The position numbers and the translations under genes are program-made. A stretch of 64,000 nt of DNA from Sediminicoccus sp. KRV36 (GTDB lineage: Bacteria > Pseudomonadota > Alphaproteobacteria > Acetobacterales > Acetobacteraceae), in the NCBI RefSeq assembly GCF_023243115.1, contig NZ_CP085081.1:4113001-4177000 (forward strand). Direction: 5' to 3'. Below are positions 53,845 through 62,487 of this stretch, piece by piece. The notes under the pieces are model-generated. The model did not search any database, was not told the origin of the DNA, and worked only from the letters and a program-made list of their open reading frames with translations. The first letter of the stretch is position 1. Each line of letters begins with the position of its first letter.

Positions 53845-55194
53845 TCACCAGGTCATTTCCAGCAGCGTGATCCGGTTCTCCGCCAGGGGGACGGGCCGGC
53901 CCATCACCACCTGGTCATTGAACAGGCCCTGGATGGCGCTGCCGACGCGCTCGGCCGGCAGGCGCAAATTGGCGACGGCGATGCTCGCCACACCCTCGCG
54001 CCGCTCGGCCACCTCGCGCCCATCCAGCAGCACCACATCGCGCGGCCAGCCAAAATAGCCGCGCGGCCGGGTCAGGCGCACCAGCGCGCCGGCCGCGCGA
54101 TCCGCCTCCAGCAGGGGGGCGGGCGGGCGCAGGTGCAGCACCTCGGTCGAGCGCGGGAAGGGTGCCCGGAAATAATGCCCGATGGGGTGGCCGGGCGCGG
54201 CCAGGATGATTTCCAGCGCCCAGTCGCTTTGCACCGTGACCGGCCCCCAGGCGCCATCGGCGCCGGTTTCACGCCGGTGGATCGCCTCGCCCAGCCGGGC
54301 GCCGGAGGCTGGGTCGGTGCGAAACACTTCGACCACCGCACCCGCGACCGGGCGGTTGGTGGCGCCGCCGGCGACGAGGTTGGTGACCAGCCCGTTCAGC
54401 ACGGGGCGCGGCTCGGCCGGCACCGTCAGCGTCGTGGGCTCGCTGGCCGCGATGAAGCGGAACTGCTCGCGAAAGGCGCGCCAGTGATAGGCGATCTCGC
54501 GATGATCCAGGCCGGGCAGCAGGATATTCGTGGCGCCCCGCAGCGAGGGCCCCTCCTGCGTGATGCCGGTGGGCGTGCCGGGGCGGCCCACGAAGCGGCC
54601 ATCGGGCTGGGCGTACAGGTCATTGTCGGAGCGCAGCGCGAGGAAGGCCGTGCCCTCCACCACATCGCTGGCCCCGCCATTCAGGCGCCGGAGGAAGGGC
54701 CCGCGCCCGTTGAACTCGCTGCCTTCGCTGAACTCCCAGTCAAAGACGCCGCGATTGGGCGTGCCGCAGGTAATGGCGTGGCTGACCTGCGCCGCGCCGC
54801 CCTGGTGCACCACGAAATCCCGGATCGGATAGCCGCCGCGCGAATTGCCGATCAGCGCCACGCGCGGCGCGCCGGTGCGGGCGCGCAATTCGGCCACGAA
54901 GACGGCCAGGCGCTCGGTCTGCTCGGCCGCCGAGCTGCGATTCGCCTGTGGCACGGCGTCATCGGCGCGGGCCAGCGGGTCTGGCATGTTCACCGCCATC
55001 AGCCGCTCGCGCGGCCAGCCATTCGCCTCGAAGCGCCAGAGGGTGGTGAGCCACAGGGCCGCATGGTCGCCATTGCCATGCACCATCAGGATGGGCGTGG
55101 GCCCGGGCTGCGCCCGCGCGGCGCGGCCCAGGAAGGGGGCGGCGAGCATGCCGCCCAGCAGGGCGCGGCGGTGCAGCATCATGATTGCGGCCAT
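53845..55194 (-). CDS. Tat-exported alpha/beta hydrolase with C-terminal beta domain
   Basis: A 449-residue secreted hydrolase. A twin-arginine-type signal (HRRALLGGMLAAPFLG, then ARAQ) is followed by an alpha/beta hydrolase with oxyanion H39-G-N-G-D-H and the nucleophile elbow G116-N-S118-R-G. Residues about 270-350 look like a carboxypeptidase-regulatory/Ig-like beta domain (GAVVEVFRTDPASG), then another beta-rich module. Similar arrangements occur in extracellular lipases and polyhydroxyalkanoate depolymerases. An ATG 12 bp downstream is an equally good start. Confidence 0.82.
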   Translation of the reverse strand: MAAIMMLHRRALLGGMLAAPFLGRAARAQPGPTPILMVHGNGDHAALWLTTLWRFEANGWPRERLMAVNMPDPLARADDAVPQANRSSAAEQTERLAVFVAELRARTGAPRVALIGNSRGGYPIRDFVVHQGGAAQVSHAITCGTPNRGVFDWEFSEGSEFNGRGPFLRRLNGGASDVVEGTAFLALRSDNDLYAQPDGRFVGRPGTPTGITQEGPSLRGATNILLPGLDHREIAYHWRAFREQFRFIAASEPTTLTVPAEPRPVLNGLVTNLVAGGATNRPVAGAVVEVFRTDPASGARLGEAIHRRETGADGAWGPVTVQSDWALEIILAAPGHPIGHYFRAPFPRSTEVLHLRPPAPLLEADRAAGALVRLTRPRGYFGWPRDVVLLDGREVAERREGVASIAVANLRLPAERVGSAIQGLFNDQVVMGRPVPLAENRITLLEMTW

Positions 55195-55213
55195 GGCCTG
55201 ATGGCCGTCCCGC

Positions 55214-56203
55214 TCACGAATCCAGCCGGATGCCGAGCTCCCGGATCAAGGGCCGCCACAGGGCGTTCTCGGTGGCGACGAAGGCGTTGAATTCGGCCGG
55301 CGTCCAGGGCTGGTACTCGATGCCCAGCGTCGCCATCCGGCTGCTGATCTCGGGCGACTGGATGGCCGAGATCATCTCCGCCGAGAGCCGCGCGATGATG
55401 GGGGCCGGGGTGGCCGCCGGCACCGACATGCCCTGCCAGCCATAGGCGACGGTATTGGCGTGACCGAGCTCCGCCATGGTGGGCACATCCGGCAGCTGCG
55501 GCGCGCGCGCGTTGCTCAGCACGGCCAATGCACGCACCCGCCCATCGCGGATGAAGGGCAGGCCTGTAGCGGTATCAATCACCACCGAATCCACATTCCC
55601 CGCGAGCAGATCCTGCATCGAGGCCGGCCCCCCCCGATACGGCACATGCGTCGCGTCCAGCCCGGTGCGGCGCTTCACCAGTTCCATCGCCAGGTGGTGC
55701 GGCGAGGCGACGGCGGGCGTGCCATAGGTGGGTGCCCGGGTGCGGGCGGCGGTGAGGTATTCGGCGAAGCTGCGCGGCGCATTTTCCGTGCGCACCACGA
55801 TGTAGAGCGGAAAGCGGCCGATGAAGCCGACGCCGGTGAAATCCGCATCGGGGTTCATCGGCATGCGGGCGAAAAGGGCGGGGTTGTAGGTGAGGATGCC
55901 GTTATCCACGTGCATCCAGGTGTGCCCATCCGCCGGGGCGCGGGCCACCGTCTCGCTCGCGAGGAGCGCGCCGCCGCCCGGCCGGTTCTCCACCACCACA
56001 TTCTGGCCGAGCCTGCTGCCCATCTGCGCGCCGATCAGCCGCGCGAAGCTGTCCGAGGCGCCGCCGGGCGGGTAGCCGACAATCCAGCGCAGCGGCCGGT
56101 CCGGGAATGCTTGCGCCCGGGCCGCGCCACCGAGGGCGGGCAGCGCCAGCGCCGCACCGGTCAGCAGGCGGCGCGTCACAGGGAAAGAGGTCGGGCGGGG
56201 CAT
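55214..56203 (-). CDS. Tripartite tricarboxylate transporter substrate-binding protein (Bug family)
   Basis: A 329-residue Bug/TctC periplasmic receptor. Signal peptide with R-R (TRRLLTGAALALPALGGAARA), then the family opening FPDRPLRWIVGYPPGGASD, VVENRPGGGA, and the later VPYRGGPASMQDLLAG. Bug proteins bind carboxylates, amides or nicotinate. No TctA/TctB membrane genes are nearby, as is common for the many orphan Bug proteins of these bacteria. Confidence 0.92.
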   Translation of the reverse strand: MPRPTSFPVTRRLLTGAALALPALGGAARAQAFPDRPLRWIVGYPPGGASDSFARLIGAQMGSRLGQNVVVENRPGGGALLASETVARAPADGHTWMHVDNGILTYNPALFARMPMNPDADFTGVGFIGRFPLYIVVRTENAPRSFAEYLTAARTRAPTYGTPAVASPHHLAMELVKRRTGLDATHVPYRGGPASMQDLLAGNVDSVVIDTATGLPFIRDGRVRALAVLSNARAPQLPDVPTMAELGHANTVAYGWQGMSVPAATPAPIIARLSAEMISAIQSPEISSRMATLGIEYQPWTPAEFNAFVATENALWRPLIRELGIRLDS

Positions 56204-56283
56204 GCGGATTCTCCTTGGGGCCGCTGCATCATGCGGTGCGGCAAGATGACTTCCAAGGGTGGCTGTCGTCCAGGCCCGGGCCC

Positions 56284-57399
56284 TCAGTTCCAGACGCTTT
56301 CCGGCTTGGGCAGGGGCGGATCGCTGCAGACGCGGTTGCGGCCGCCGCGCTTGGCCTCGTACAGCGCGGCATCGGCGCGCTCGATCAGCCGGGCGGGCGC
56401 TTCCCCCCGGCCGGCCATCGCGACACCGAGCGAGGCCGTCACGCTGATGCGCTGCCCGGCCGGGCCGATGGCGATGGCGGATGCGCCGATGCCCGCGCGG
56501 AGCCGTTCGGCGATGGCCAACACCTCGCGCAGGCCGCCGATCGGCAGGATCACGGCGAATTCCTCGCCCCCGAAGCGCGCCGCCAGCGCCTCGGCACCCG
56601 TCATCTCGGCCAGCAGCCCCGCCACATGGCGCAGCACCAGATCCCCGGCCGGATGGCCATGGCTGTCATTCACCGCCTTGAAGTGATCGAGATCCACCAT
56701 CAGCAGGGCGAAGGGCTTCTGCGCGGCCGCCTCCTCCTGCAAGGCGTGGTCGAGCTGGCGGCGATTGGCCAGGCCGGTCAGCGGGTCCGTCGTGGCCAGG
56801 TGCCGCGCCTCGGCCAGCTCACTCTGCAATTCGCGCGTCTTGCGGGAGGTTTCGGCGAGGTTGCGCGCCGCCGCCTCGCTCCGCCGGGAGACTTCGAGCG
56901 TCTCGGCGATCAGCCGCCGCAGCAGCGCGCCGAGCGATTGCGGCTCGCCCGCCAGGCGGCCCGAGGCCTGGTTCAGCGTGCCGCCATAGCGCAGCGCATC
57001 CTCCCGCGCGTCCTGCACGAGGCCGACGGCCTCCGTGACGACACCTTCCAGCCGGGTGGCGATTTCCTGCAGGGTGCCCGCCTCCCGCTCGGCGGCGAAG
57101 AACTGGGCATGCAGCTCCTCCATGCAGGCCGCGGTCAGGCGCTGGCCTGCGGCGGCAGCGGCGGCGAGGCGGCCATCCATGGCGCTGCGCAGGCCGGGCG
57201 TCGCATCGCTGTGATAGCTGTACCAGATCAGGTAATTGGCCGGGCTCGGCGCCACGCCATGCGCGAGCATGGAACCCATGGTGGCATGCGCGTGCAGCAG
57301 CGTGGGATCCTTGCGCCCGGCTTCGCGTGCGGGCGGCGTCCGGCCAAGGGCGGGGCTTTGGCCAGGGCTGGGGGCAGGGCTGAGGGCGGGACTGGACAT
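56284..57399 (-). CDS. Diguanylate cyclase (GGDEF protein)
   Basis: A 371-residue GGDEF enzyme that makes c-di-GMP from two GTP. The catalytic GGEEF is at 277-281, with DPLTGLANRR and DLDHFKAVND preceding. The inhibitory I-site RxxD five residues upstream is missing (the sequence is G-A-E-A-L-A-A-R-F), so product inhibition there is unlikely. The N-terminus begins with a Pro/Ser/Ala repeat (PALSPAPSPGQSPALG), then a helical region (about 35-195) without a recognised sensor or membrane helix. Confidence 0.9.
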   Translation of the reverse strand: MSSPALSPAPSPGQSPALGRTPPAREAGRKDPTLLHAHATMGSMLAHGVAPSPANYLIWYSYHSDATPGLRSAMDGRLAAAAAAGQRLTAACMEELHAQFFAAEREAGTLQEIATRLEGVVTEAVGLVQDAREDALRYGGTLNQASGRLAGEPQSLGALLRRLIAETLEVSRRSEAAARNLAETSRKTRELQSELAEARHLATTDPLTGLANRRQLDHALQEEAAAQKPFALLMVDLDHFKAVNDSHGHPAGDLVLRHVAGLLAEMTGAEALAARFGGEEFAVILPIGGLREVLAIAERLRAGIGASAIAIGPAGQRISVTASLGVAMAGRGEAPARLIERADAALYEAKRGGRNRVCSDPPLPKPESVWN

Positions 57400-57536
57400 G
57401 GGGGCTGGCGCGGTCCTCTTGGTTCCGGGCCATCCTTACCAAGACAGGAATGAAGATTGCGTTGCCCGGATTCGGGCCCGGGGGGCATGGGTCGCTGCAA
57501 CACCCGGCTTTGCGCTGGGTGCGCCGCGCCCCGGCG

Positions 57537-58463
57537 TCAGCCCAGGCCGGTGAGCCGTTTCACCAGCAGCAGCCAGAGCGGCAGGCTGACCATCGCGAAA
57601 AGATGCTCCGTCGAGGTGATGGCCGCCATCAGCGGCGCGTCCCCCCCCATCGCCCGCGCCATGACATAGGAGGTGGCGGCGGTAGGCAGGGCCATGAACA
57701 GCACCGCCATGGCCGTCGAAAGCGGCTCCAGCCCCAGCCACAGGCACAGCAGCAGCGTCAGCCCCGGCATGACGATCAGCTTGAGCGCGCTGGTGATGAG
57801 TTGCAGCGCCACCCGATCCGCCATGGCGCTGACCGACAGTGCCGCCCCCACCGCCAGCAGCCCCAGCGCCACCGAGGCCCGGCCCAGCGATTCCAGCAGC
57901 GGCTTGATACCCGGCGGCAGCCCACCCGCCCAGGCCACCGCGAAGCCGACCAGGCAGGCCAGCATCAGCGGATTCAGCAGGATCTGCCGCAGCACGGCCC
58001 AGGGCTGGAAGCGCCGCCCGCCGCCCGCCGCGAAGGCCGTGTTGGTGACGAATTGCACGAAAGGCACGATCAGCCCCGTGGCGACCGCGCCCAACGCCAC
58101 CCCCGGCGCGCCGAACAAGGCGCCCGCCACCGCGAAGCCGATCAGGTTGTTGAAGCGGATGCCGCCCATCAGCACGCTGGTCATGGCGCCATGCGGCTGG
58201 CGAAACCCCCTGGCGATCAGCAATGACGCCGCCGTGCCGATGGCCAGCGCCGTCCAGATCGCCGCCATCATGCCAAGCACCGGCAATTCGCCGAGCCGGA
58301 CGGAGCCGATGGCGGCCACCAGCAAGGCCGGCAGCAGCACCCAGAAGATCAGCCGCTCAATCCCCGCCCAGACCGCGTCATCGGGCAGCAGCCGCCGCTT
58401 GAGCAGGGCGCCGAGCGCCAGCAGCCCGAAGGCCGGCACGAAGGCATCCACATAGGGCATCAT
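57537..58463 (-). CDS. AEC-family transporter (auxin efflux carrier type)
   Basis: A 308-residue carrier of the AEC/MdcF family with about ten helices in two repeats; members export or import malonate, malate or similar carboxylates. Family features include the N-terminal PAFGLLALGALLKRRLL and the mid-helix segment GGIRFNNLIGFAVAGALFG. No metabolic neighbour defines the substrate. Confidence 0.87.
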   Translation of the reverse strand: MMPYVDAFVPAFGLLALGALLKRRLLPDDAVWAGIERLIFWVLLPALLVAAIGSVRLGELPVLGMMAAIWTALAIGTAASLLIARGFRQPHGAMTSVLMGGIRFNNLIGFAVAGALFGAPGVALGAVATGLIVPFVQFVTNTAFAAGGGRRFQPWAVLRQILLNPLMLACLVGFAVAWAGGLPPGIKPLLESLGRASVALGLLAVGAALSVSAMADRVALQLITSALKLIVMPGLTLLLCLWLGLEPLSTAMAVLFMALPTAATSYVMARAMGGDAPLMAAITSTEHLFAMVSLPLWLLLVKRLTGLG

Positions 58464-58508
58464 GGGCGCGGGGCACCCTGGCCTGGCGCGGGTGGTCCCG
58501 GCGGCCGA

Positions 58509-59009
58509 TCAGACGTCGAACTCGACCCCCTGGCCGAGGGAAGACGGGATGCGCGTGGGGGGGGCGGCAGGCGGGCGCGTCGCCTGGGCGGAGATATCCC
58601 GCAGGCAGGAGGCCTCGGTGCGCTGCGCGATGCCGCCGGCGCGCGCCTGGATATGGGCGACACGAGGCCCGGCCTCCCCCGTGTAAAGCACGATGTCGAG
58701 TTGGCAGCCGCCGCCGGTATAGAGCCAGATCTGGGCCGGCCCTTCGGCGCGGCGCAGCAGGGGCTCGCCCAGGGCCGCGCGCACCGCCTCGGGCGAGGCG
58801 CCGAGCAGGCCGGAAGCATGCCAGCCGGGCGTCGTGACGATGGGGGCGCTGGCGGTCGGACGCGGGCCGGGGCTGGCCGCCGCCTGGGGCATGCCGAGGG
58901 CTTCGAGGCTGGCGCGATGCGCGGCCATCGCCGCCGCGGCGGCATCATCTTCCCCCCCGCCGGCGCAAGCCGCGAGGGGAAGCAGGAGGAAAATCACCCA
59001 ACGCGGCAT
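58509..59009 (-). CDS. Putative lipoprotein
   Basis: A 166-residue predicted lipoprotein: MPRWVIFLLLPLAAC-A-G-G-G, with the lipobox L-A-A-C at residues 12-15. The mature part holds LLGASPEAVRAALGEPLLRRAEG, a segment typical of SmpA/BamE-like or DUF-type small outer membrane proteins in which an α helix precedes GxP, then GGCQLDIVLY. I cannot assign a role. The start at 59009 is chosen because it begins the lipoprotein signal. Confidence 0.75.
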   Translation of the reverse strand: MPRWVIFLLLPLAACAGGGEDDAAAAAMAAHRASLEALGMPQAAASPGPRPTASAPIVTTPGWHASGLLGASPEAVRAALGEPLLRRAEGPAQIWLYTGGGCQLDIVLYTGEAGPRVAHIQARAGGIAQRTEASCLRDISAQATRPPAAPPTRIPSSLGQGVEFDV

Positions 59010-59175
59010 CCCACGAATATCCCGCAAGCTGAGTCCCACGCCAAAATCCGGCGGGGGGATGGATCGGACCGGCGCCTGCGAAACAACGCGCCTGAGCGTG
59101 GATGCCCGTTGGAATCGCAAGGCTCTTTCAGTGGGCCCTGCCACAGCGCATGGCCGTGGCTGGAGGCCCTGGCGC

Positions 59176-59733
59176 TCAGCCCTCGCCCTGCAGCATTTCC
59201 ATGCTGCCGATGATCTGGCCACCTTCCTCGACGGAGAGCTTCTTGTAGCGCGCCATCCCCTTGATCTTGCCGGTGGAGCGCACGATCAGGCTGCCGCGCG
59301 CCGTCACCGTGCCGTCGAAGAGGCCGGCGATCTCGGCGTCCTCGACCTGGACTTCACCGCGGAACACGCCGGTCTGGGCCACCGAAAGCTCGGCCGCCTG
59401 GATCATCTGGCTTTCCACCGTGCCCTCGACCACGAGGCGCTCGGCATCGGCCACGGTGCCCTGCAGGCTGATGCCGCGGCCGACGATGAGCGTGCGGCGC
59501 TCGGTCGTGTTGGTGGTCACCGGGCCGCCGCGGGCCGCCATGGCGGCCGGGGCCGGCACGCCGGGGCGGACAGGGGCGTTGTTCGGCTTGGGCGGCATGC
59601 CCATCGGCGCGCTATTGGCGGCCGGCGCGCGATAGGCCGGCATGGTCAGCTCCGCATCACGCTGCGTCGGCACACCGCCTGGCTCCTGGCTGGAGTCGGG
59701 TGTTTCATCCTTTTTGCGACCGAAGATGGACAT
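59176..59733 (-). CDS. Bactofilin
   Basis: A 185-residue polymer-forming cytoskeletal protein. Residues 80-178 form the bactofilin beta-helix (DUF583) with regular V-x-G/x-V-x-G repeats (GISLQGTVADAERLVVEGTV). The N-terminal 75 residues are a Pro/Ala-rich disordered tail, starting MSIFGRKKDE, that probably binds membrane. AAGGAT precedes the ATG. Bactofilins organise cell-shape and stalk or envelope machinery. Confidence 0.9.
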   Translation of the reverse strand: MSIFGRKKDETPDSSQEPGGVPTQRDAELTMPAYRAPAANSAPMGMPPKPNNAPVRPGVPAPAAMAARGGPVTTNTTERRTLIVGRGISLQGTVADAERLVVEGTVESQMIQAAELSVAQTGVFRGEVQVEDAEIAGLFDGTVTARGSLIVRSTGKIKGMARYKKLSVEEGGQIIGSMEMLQGEG

Positions 59734-59890
59734 GCGGGCGATCCTTCAACATTCGTGCGAGGGAGGGGGTGTAGAACGCCAAAGCCCCCCCCGGCAACGT
59801 CCAGTTGCGAAGATTCTGCCGCCGCTTTGCAATTCATCGCGCGGGAGGCTACCCCTCCAGCCCTCGCCGCCACCTGGAAGAACCCCACGC

Positions 59891-60868
59891 ATGAGCCTCC
59901 CCTCCCTTGATATTCTCGGCATCGGCAACGCCATCGTGGATGTGCTCGCCCCCACCGATGATGCCTTTCTCACCGGCCGCGGCCTGCCCAAGGGCGGCAT
60001 GCAGCTGATCGATACGAACCAGGCCGAGGCGCTCTACGCCGCCATGCCGGCCGGCGTCGAAAGCTCGGGCGGTTCGGCCGCCAATACCTGCGCCGTCGCC
60101 GCGGCACTCGGCGCCCGCGTGGGCTTCCTCGGCAAGGTCGCGGCTGACCAGCTGGGCCAGGTCTTCGCGCATGACATCAAGGCGGCGGGCGTGCATTTCC
60201 CGACCGCACCGCTGGCGTCCGGCGCGCCCACCGCACGCTGCCTGATCCTGGTGACGCCCGATGGGCAGCGCACCATGAACACCTTCCTCGGCGCCTGCGT
60301 GACCTTCGGGCCGGAGGATGTAGACGCGGCCGAGGTCGCGCGCGCCAAGGTGGTCTATCTGGAGGGCTATCTGTTCGATCCGCCGGCCGCCCAGGCTGCC
60401 TTCCGCGCCGCCGCCAAGGCCGCGCATGCCGCCGGCCGCAAGGTGGCGCTGACCCTGTCGGACCCCTTCTGCGTCGGCCGCCACCGCGAGGCTTTCCGTG
60501 CCTTCGTGGCCGAGGAATGCGACATCCTCTTTGCCAATGAGGCGGAAATCCTGGCCCTCTATGAGACCGAGGATTTCGAGGCGGCAGCAAAGCGCGTGGC
60601 GCAGGATGTGGAAATCGCGGCACTGACGCGCAGCGAGCATGGCTCGGTCATCCTTTCCGGTGGCGCGCGGCACGCGGTGCCGGCCCAGCCGACCAAGGTG
60701 CTGGACACGACCGGCGCGGGCGATGCCTATGCGGCAGGCTTCCTGGCCGCCTGGACGCGGGACCTGCCCTTGGCCGAAGCCGGCCGCTGGGGCAGCATCG
60801 CGGCGGCCGAGGTCATCAGCCATTATGGCGCCCGCCCGCAGGCGGATCTCAAGGCCCTGGTCGGATAG
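59891..60868 (+). CDS. PfkB-family sugar/nucleoside kinase (adenosine kinase-like)
   Basis: A 325-residue ribokinase-fold kinase. The N-terminal LDILGIGNAIVDVLAPTDD and GGSAANTCAVAAALG, and the catalytic signature DTTGAGDAYAAGFLAAW near residues 275-291, are intact. This length and N-terminus are typical of alphaproteobacterial proteins annotated adenosine kinase, which salvage adenosine to AMP. Followed 12 bp later by a secreted-protein gene. Confidence 0.9.
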   Translation: MSLPSLDILGIGNAIVDVLAPTDDAFLTGRGLPKGGMQLIDTNQAEALYAAMPAGVESSGGSAANTCAVAAALGARVGFLGKVAADQLGQVFAHDIKAAGVHFPTAPLASGAPTARCLILVTPDGQRTMNTFLGACVTFGPEDVDAAEVARAKVVYLEGYLFDPPAAQAAFRAAAKAAHAAGRKVALTLSDPFCVGRHREAFRAFVAEECDILFANEAEILALYETEDFEAAAKRVAQDVEIAALTRSEHGSVILSGGARHAVPAQPTKVLDTTGAGDAYAAGFLAAWTRDLPLAEAGRWGSIAAAEVISHYGARPQADLKALVG

Positions 60869-60880
60869 GAGGATTCACCG

Positions 60881-61375
60881 ATGCGTCCCGTTTTGATCGC
60901 GGCAGCGCTGCTGCTCGCCACGCCGGCCCTCGCCCATCACGACGAGCGGCACCCGTCCGCCAACCTCATGGCACAAAGCCAGGCTTCGGCGCCGGACTCG
61001 ATCCAGGAATTGCAGCGCCAGCGCCGCAACCCGGACGTGCCCCCCGGCGTCCAGGCCCAACGGCGTGACGCGGCCGATGCCGATGCGGCCAGCCTGGATG
61101 ACGCGGCGGGCCAGTTGCGCGCCGCCGCCACCGCGCTGCGCGCCGGCCGGGCCGGCCAGGCGAATGAGTTCCTGGAGCGCGCCGAATCCCGCCTGCTGAC
61201 GCGCAGCACCCTGCCCGCCCGCGCTGGCGAGGCGGTGCAGGACGGCCCGATCGGCCGCATCGCCGCCGCCCGCGCCGCGCTGTTCCGCAATGACCGCGCC
61301 CTCGCCCAGCGCGAGATCGAAGCGGCGCTGACCGCGCTGGACCGCCCTGCCCCGGCCCGGCGCGCCCGGCCGTGA
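60881..61375 (+). CDS. Secreted helical protein of unknown function
   Basis: A 164-residue exported protein: signal peptide MRPVLIAAALLLATPALA, then a charged, Ala/Arg/Glu-rich mature part predicted helical (LDDAAGQLRAAATALRAGRA). TAGGAGG precedes the ATG. No cysteines and no recognised family. Overlaps the next gene by GTGA. Confidence 0.75.
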   Translation: MRPVLIAAALLLATPALAHHDERHPSANLMAQSQASAPDSIQELQRQRRNPDVPPGVQAQRRDAADADAASLDDAAGQLRAAATALRAGRAGQANEFLERAESRLLTRSTLPARAGEAVQDGPIGRIAAARAALFRNDRALAQREIEAALTALDRPAPARRARP

Positions 61376-61839
61376 CGCCGGACCTGCCCGAGGCGCCGCC
61401 CGCGATCCGCGCTGCCATCCTGGATTGGCTCTCCCGCTTCTCGGCCACGGTGCGGGAGGTGGATTACCGCAGCGCCTATCCCTTCTGGCACCCGCGCATC
61501 ATCGCCTTCGGCACGGTGCAGCCCATCGTCGAGGGGCTGGAGACCTTCCGTGACCGCCAGTGGGAATCGGTCTGGCCCAGGACCAGCGATTTCACCTTCC
61601 GGCTGGATGTCACCCGCGTGCTCGCCAGCCCGGATGGGAAGATGGCGGTCGCGATCGCGCCCTTCACCTCGACCGGCTACGCCCCCGATGGGGCGGTGTT
61701 CGACCGGCCGGGCCGCACCACGCTGATCCTGGTTCCCGGTGGCGATGCCGAGCCCTGGATCGCCGTGCACAGCCACATGTCCCTCGCACGGGGCGTGCCG
61801 GCGGACAGCCATGGCAACCGGCCCGTCAAGGCGCGGTGA
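61372..61839 (+). CDS. SnoaL/NTF2-like protein
   Basis: A 155-residue cone-fold (NTF2-like, SnoaL/DUF4440 type) protein. The family pattern is an N-terminal helix, YRSAYPFWHPRIIAFGT, a central strand set and TTLILVPGGDAEPWIAVHSHMSL at the end. Such domains act as small hydrolases, isomerases or ligand carriers; the active residues are not obvious. Starts with GTG that overlaps the preceding stop. Confidence 0.75.
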   Translation: MTPDLPEAPPAIRAAILDWLSRFSATVREVDYRSAYPFWHPRIIAFGTVQPIVEGLETFRDRQWESVWPRTSDFTFRLDVTRVLASPDGKMAVAIAPFTSTGYAPDGAVFDRPGRTTLILVPGGDAEPWIAVHSHMSLARGVPADSHGNRPVKAR

Positions 61840-61869
61840 GCCCCCCGCCTCTGAGCCAGGCGCCGGGCC

Positions 61870-62211
61870 TCAGAAGCAGGTGAGCTGGATGCCGCTGATG
61901 ATGCGCGACGGGTTGGAGAGCTCAAGCCCGTTGCCATAGACGATCACCTGCTCCTGCCCCGGCTGCAGGGTGAAGCGCCGCCCCAACAGCGACCGATTGG
62001 GCTGCACCGCGGGAAGCCGGACCGTGACCTCGAAGCGCAACGGGCGGTTGACGGCGTTCACGACCCGAACGGCATAATTGAAGGTCCCGCCCGAACCCGG
62101 CATGGACCGCCCCTCCAGCAAGCGCATCAGATTTTGCGCGATGCAATTCGCCTGGGCCTGGGCCTGGCCGGGCAGGGCCAGGAGAAGGGCGGCGAAGATC
62201 CAGGCTGGCAT
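61870..62211 (-). CDS. Small secreted protein
   Basis: A 113-residue exported protein: signal peptide [20 protein letters not shown], then ANCIAQN and a beta-rich domain that ends ISGIQLTCF, giving a Cys pair (C23, C112) likely disulfide-bonded. The segment [13 protein letters not shown] recalls small fimbrial or DUF4354-like chaperone-type folds, without a confident match. GGAG 5 bases before the ATG at 62211. Confidence 0.7.
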
Positions 62212-62389
62212 GGCTCCATGTTCCAAACGGACTGACGGAGAAGGGCATGTTCGCCACAGCGTGCCAAGTCCAGAGCAGCGGCCATGTGCCTCCGTCCGGG
62301 GAGGTTCCCGCCCAGGGATGGGGCGCAATGACTTCTTCTCTGGCAATCCTGGCGGCTTGCCCCTATGAGTGCGCCGTGAGCGCTGACCA

Positions 62390-62404
62390 TTGTGCGCCGC
62401 ACAA
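62390..62404. promoter_or_regulatory. TTGTGCG-C-CGCACAA palindrome upstream of typA
   Basis: A perfect 7-bp dyad with a 1-bp centre, 84 bp before the typA start. The 276-bp gap between the secreted protein and typA otherwise holds no gene I can support. Candidate operator, regulator unknown. Confidence 0.4.
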
Positions 62405-62487
62405 GTCCAACAACTGCAACAATTGAGTGACACGCCGCCCGGGCCATCCGCGTCCCGGGCATCACCCATGCCCGGAAGTCCTGATCC

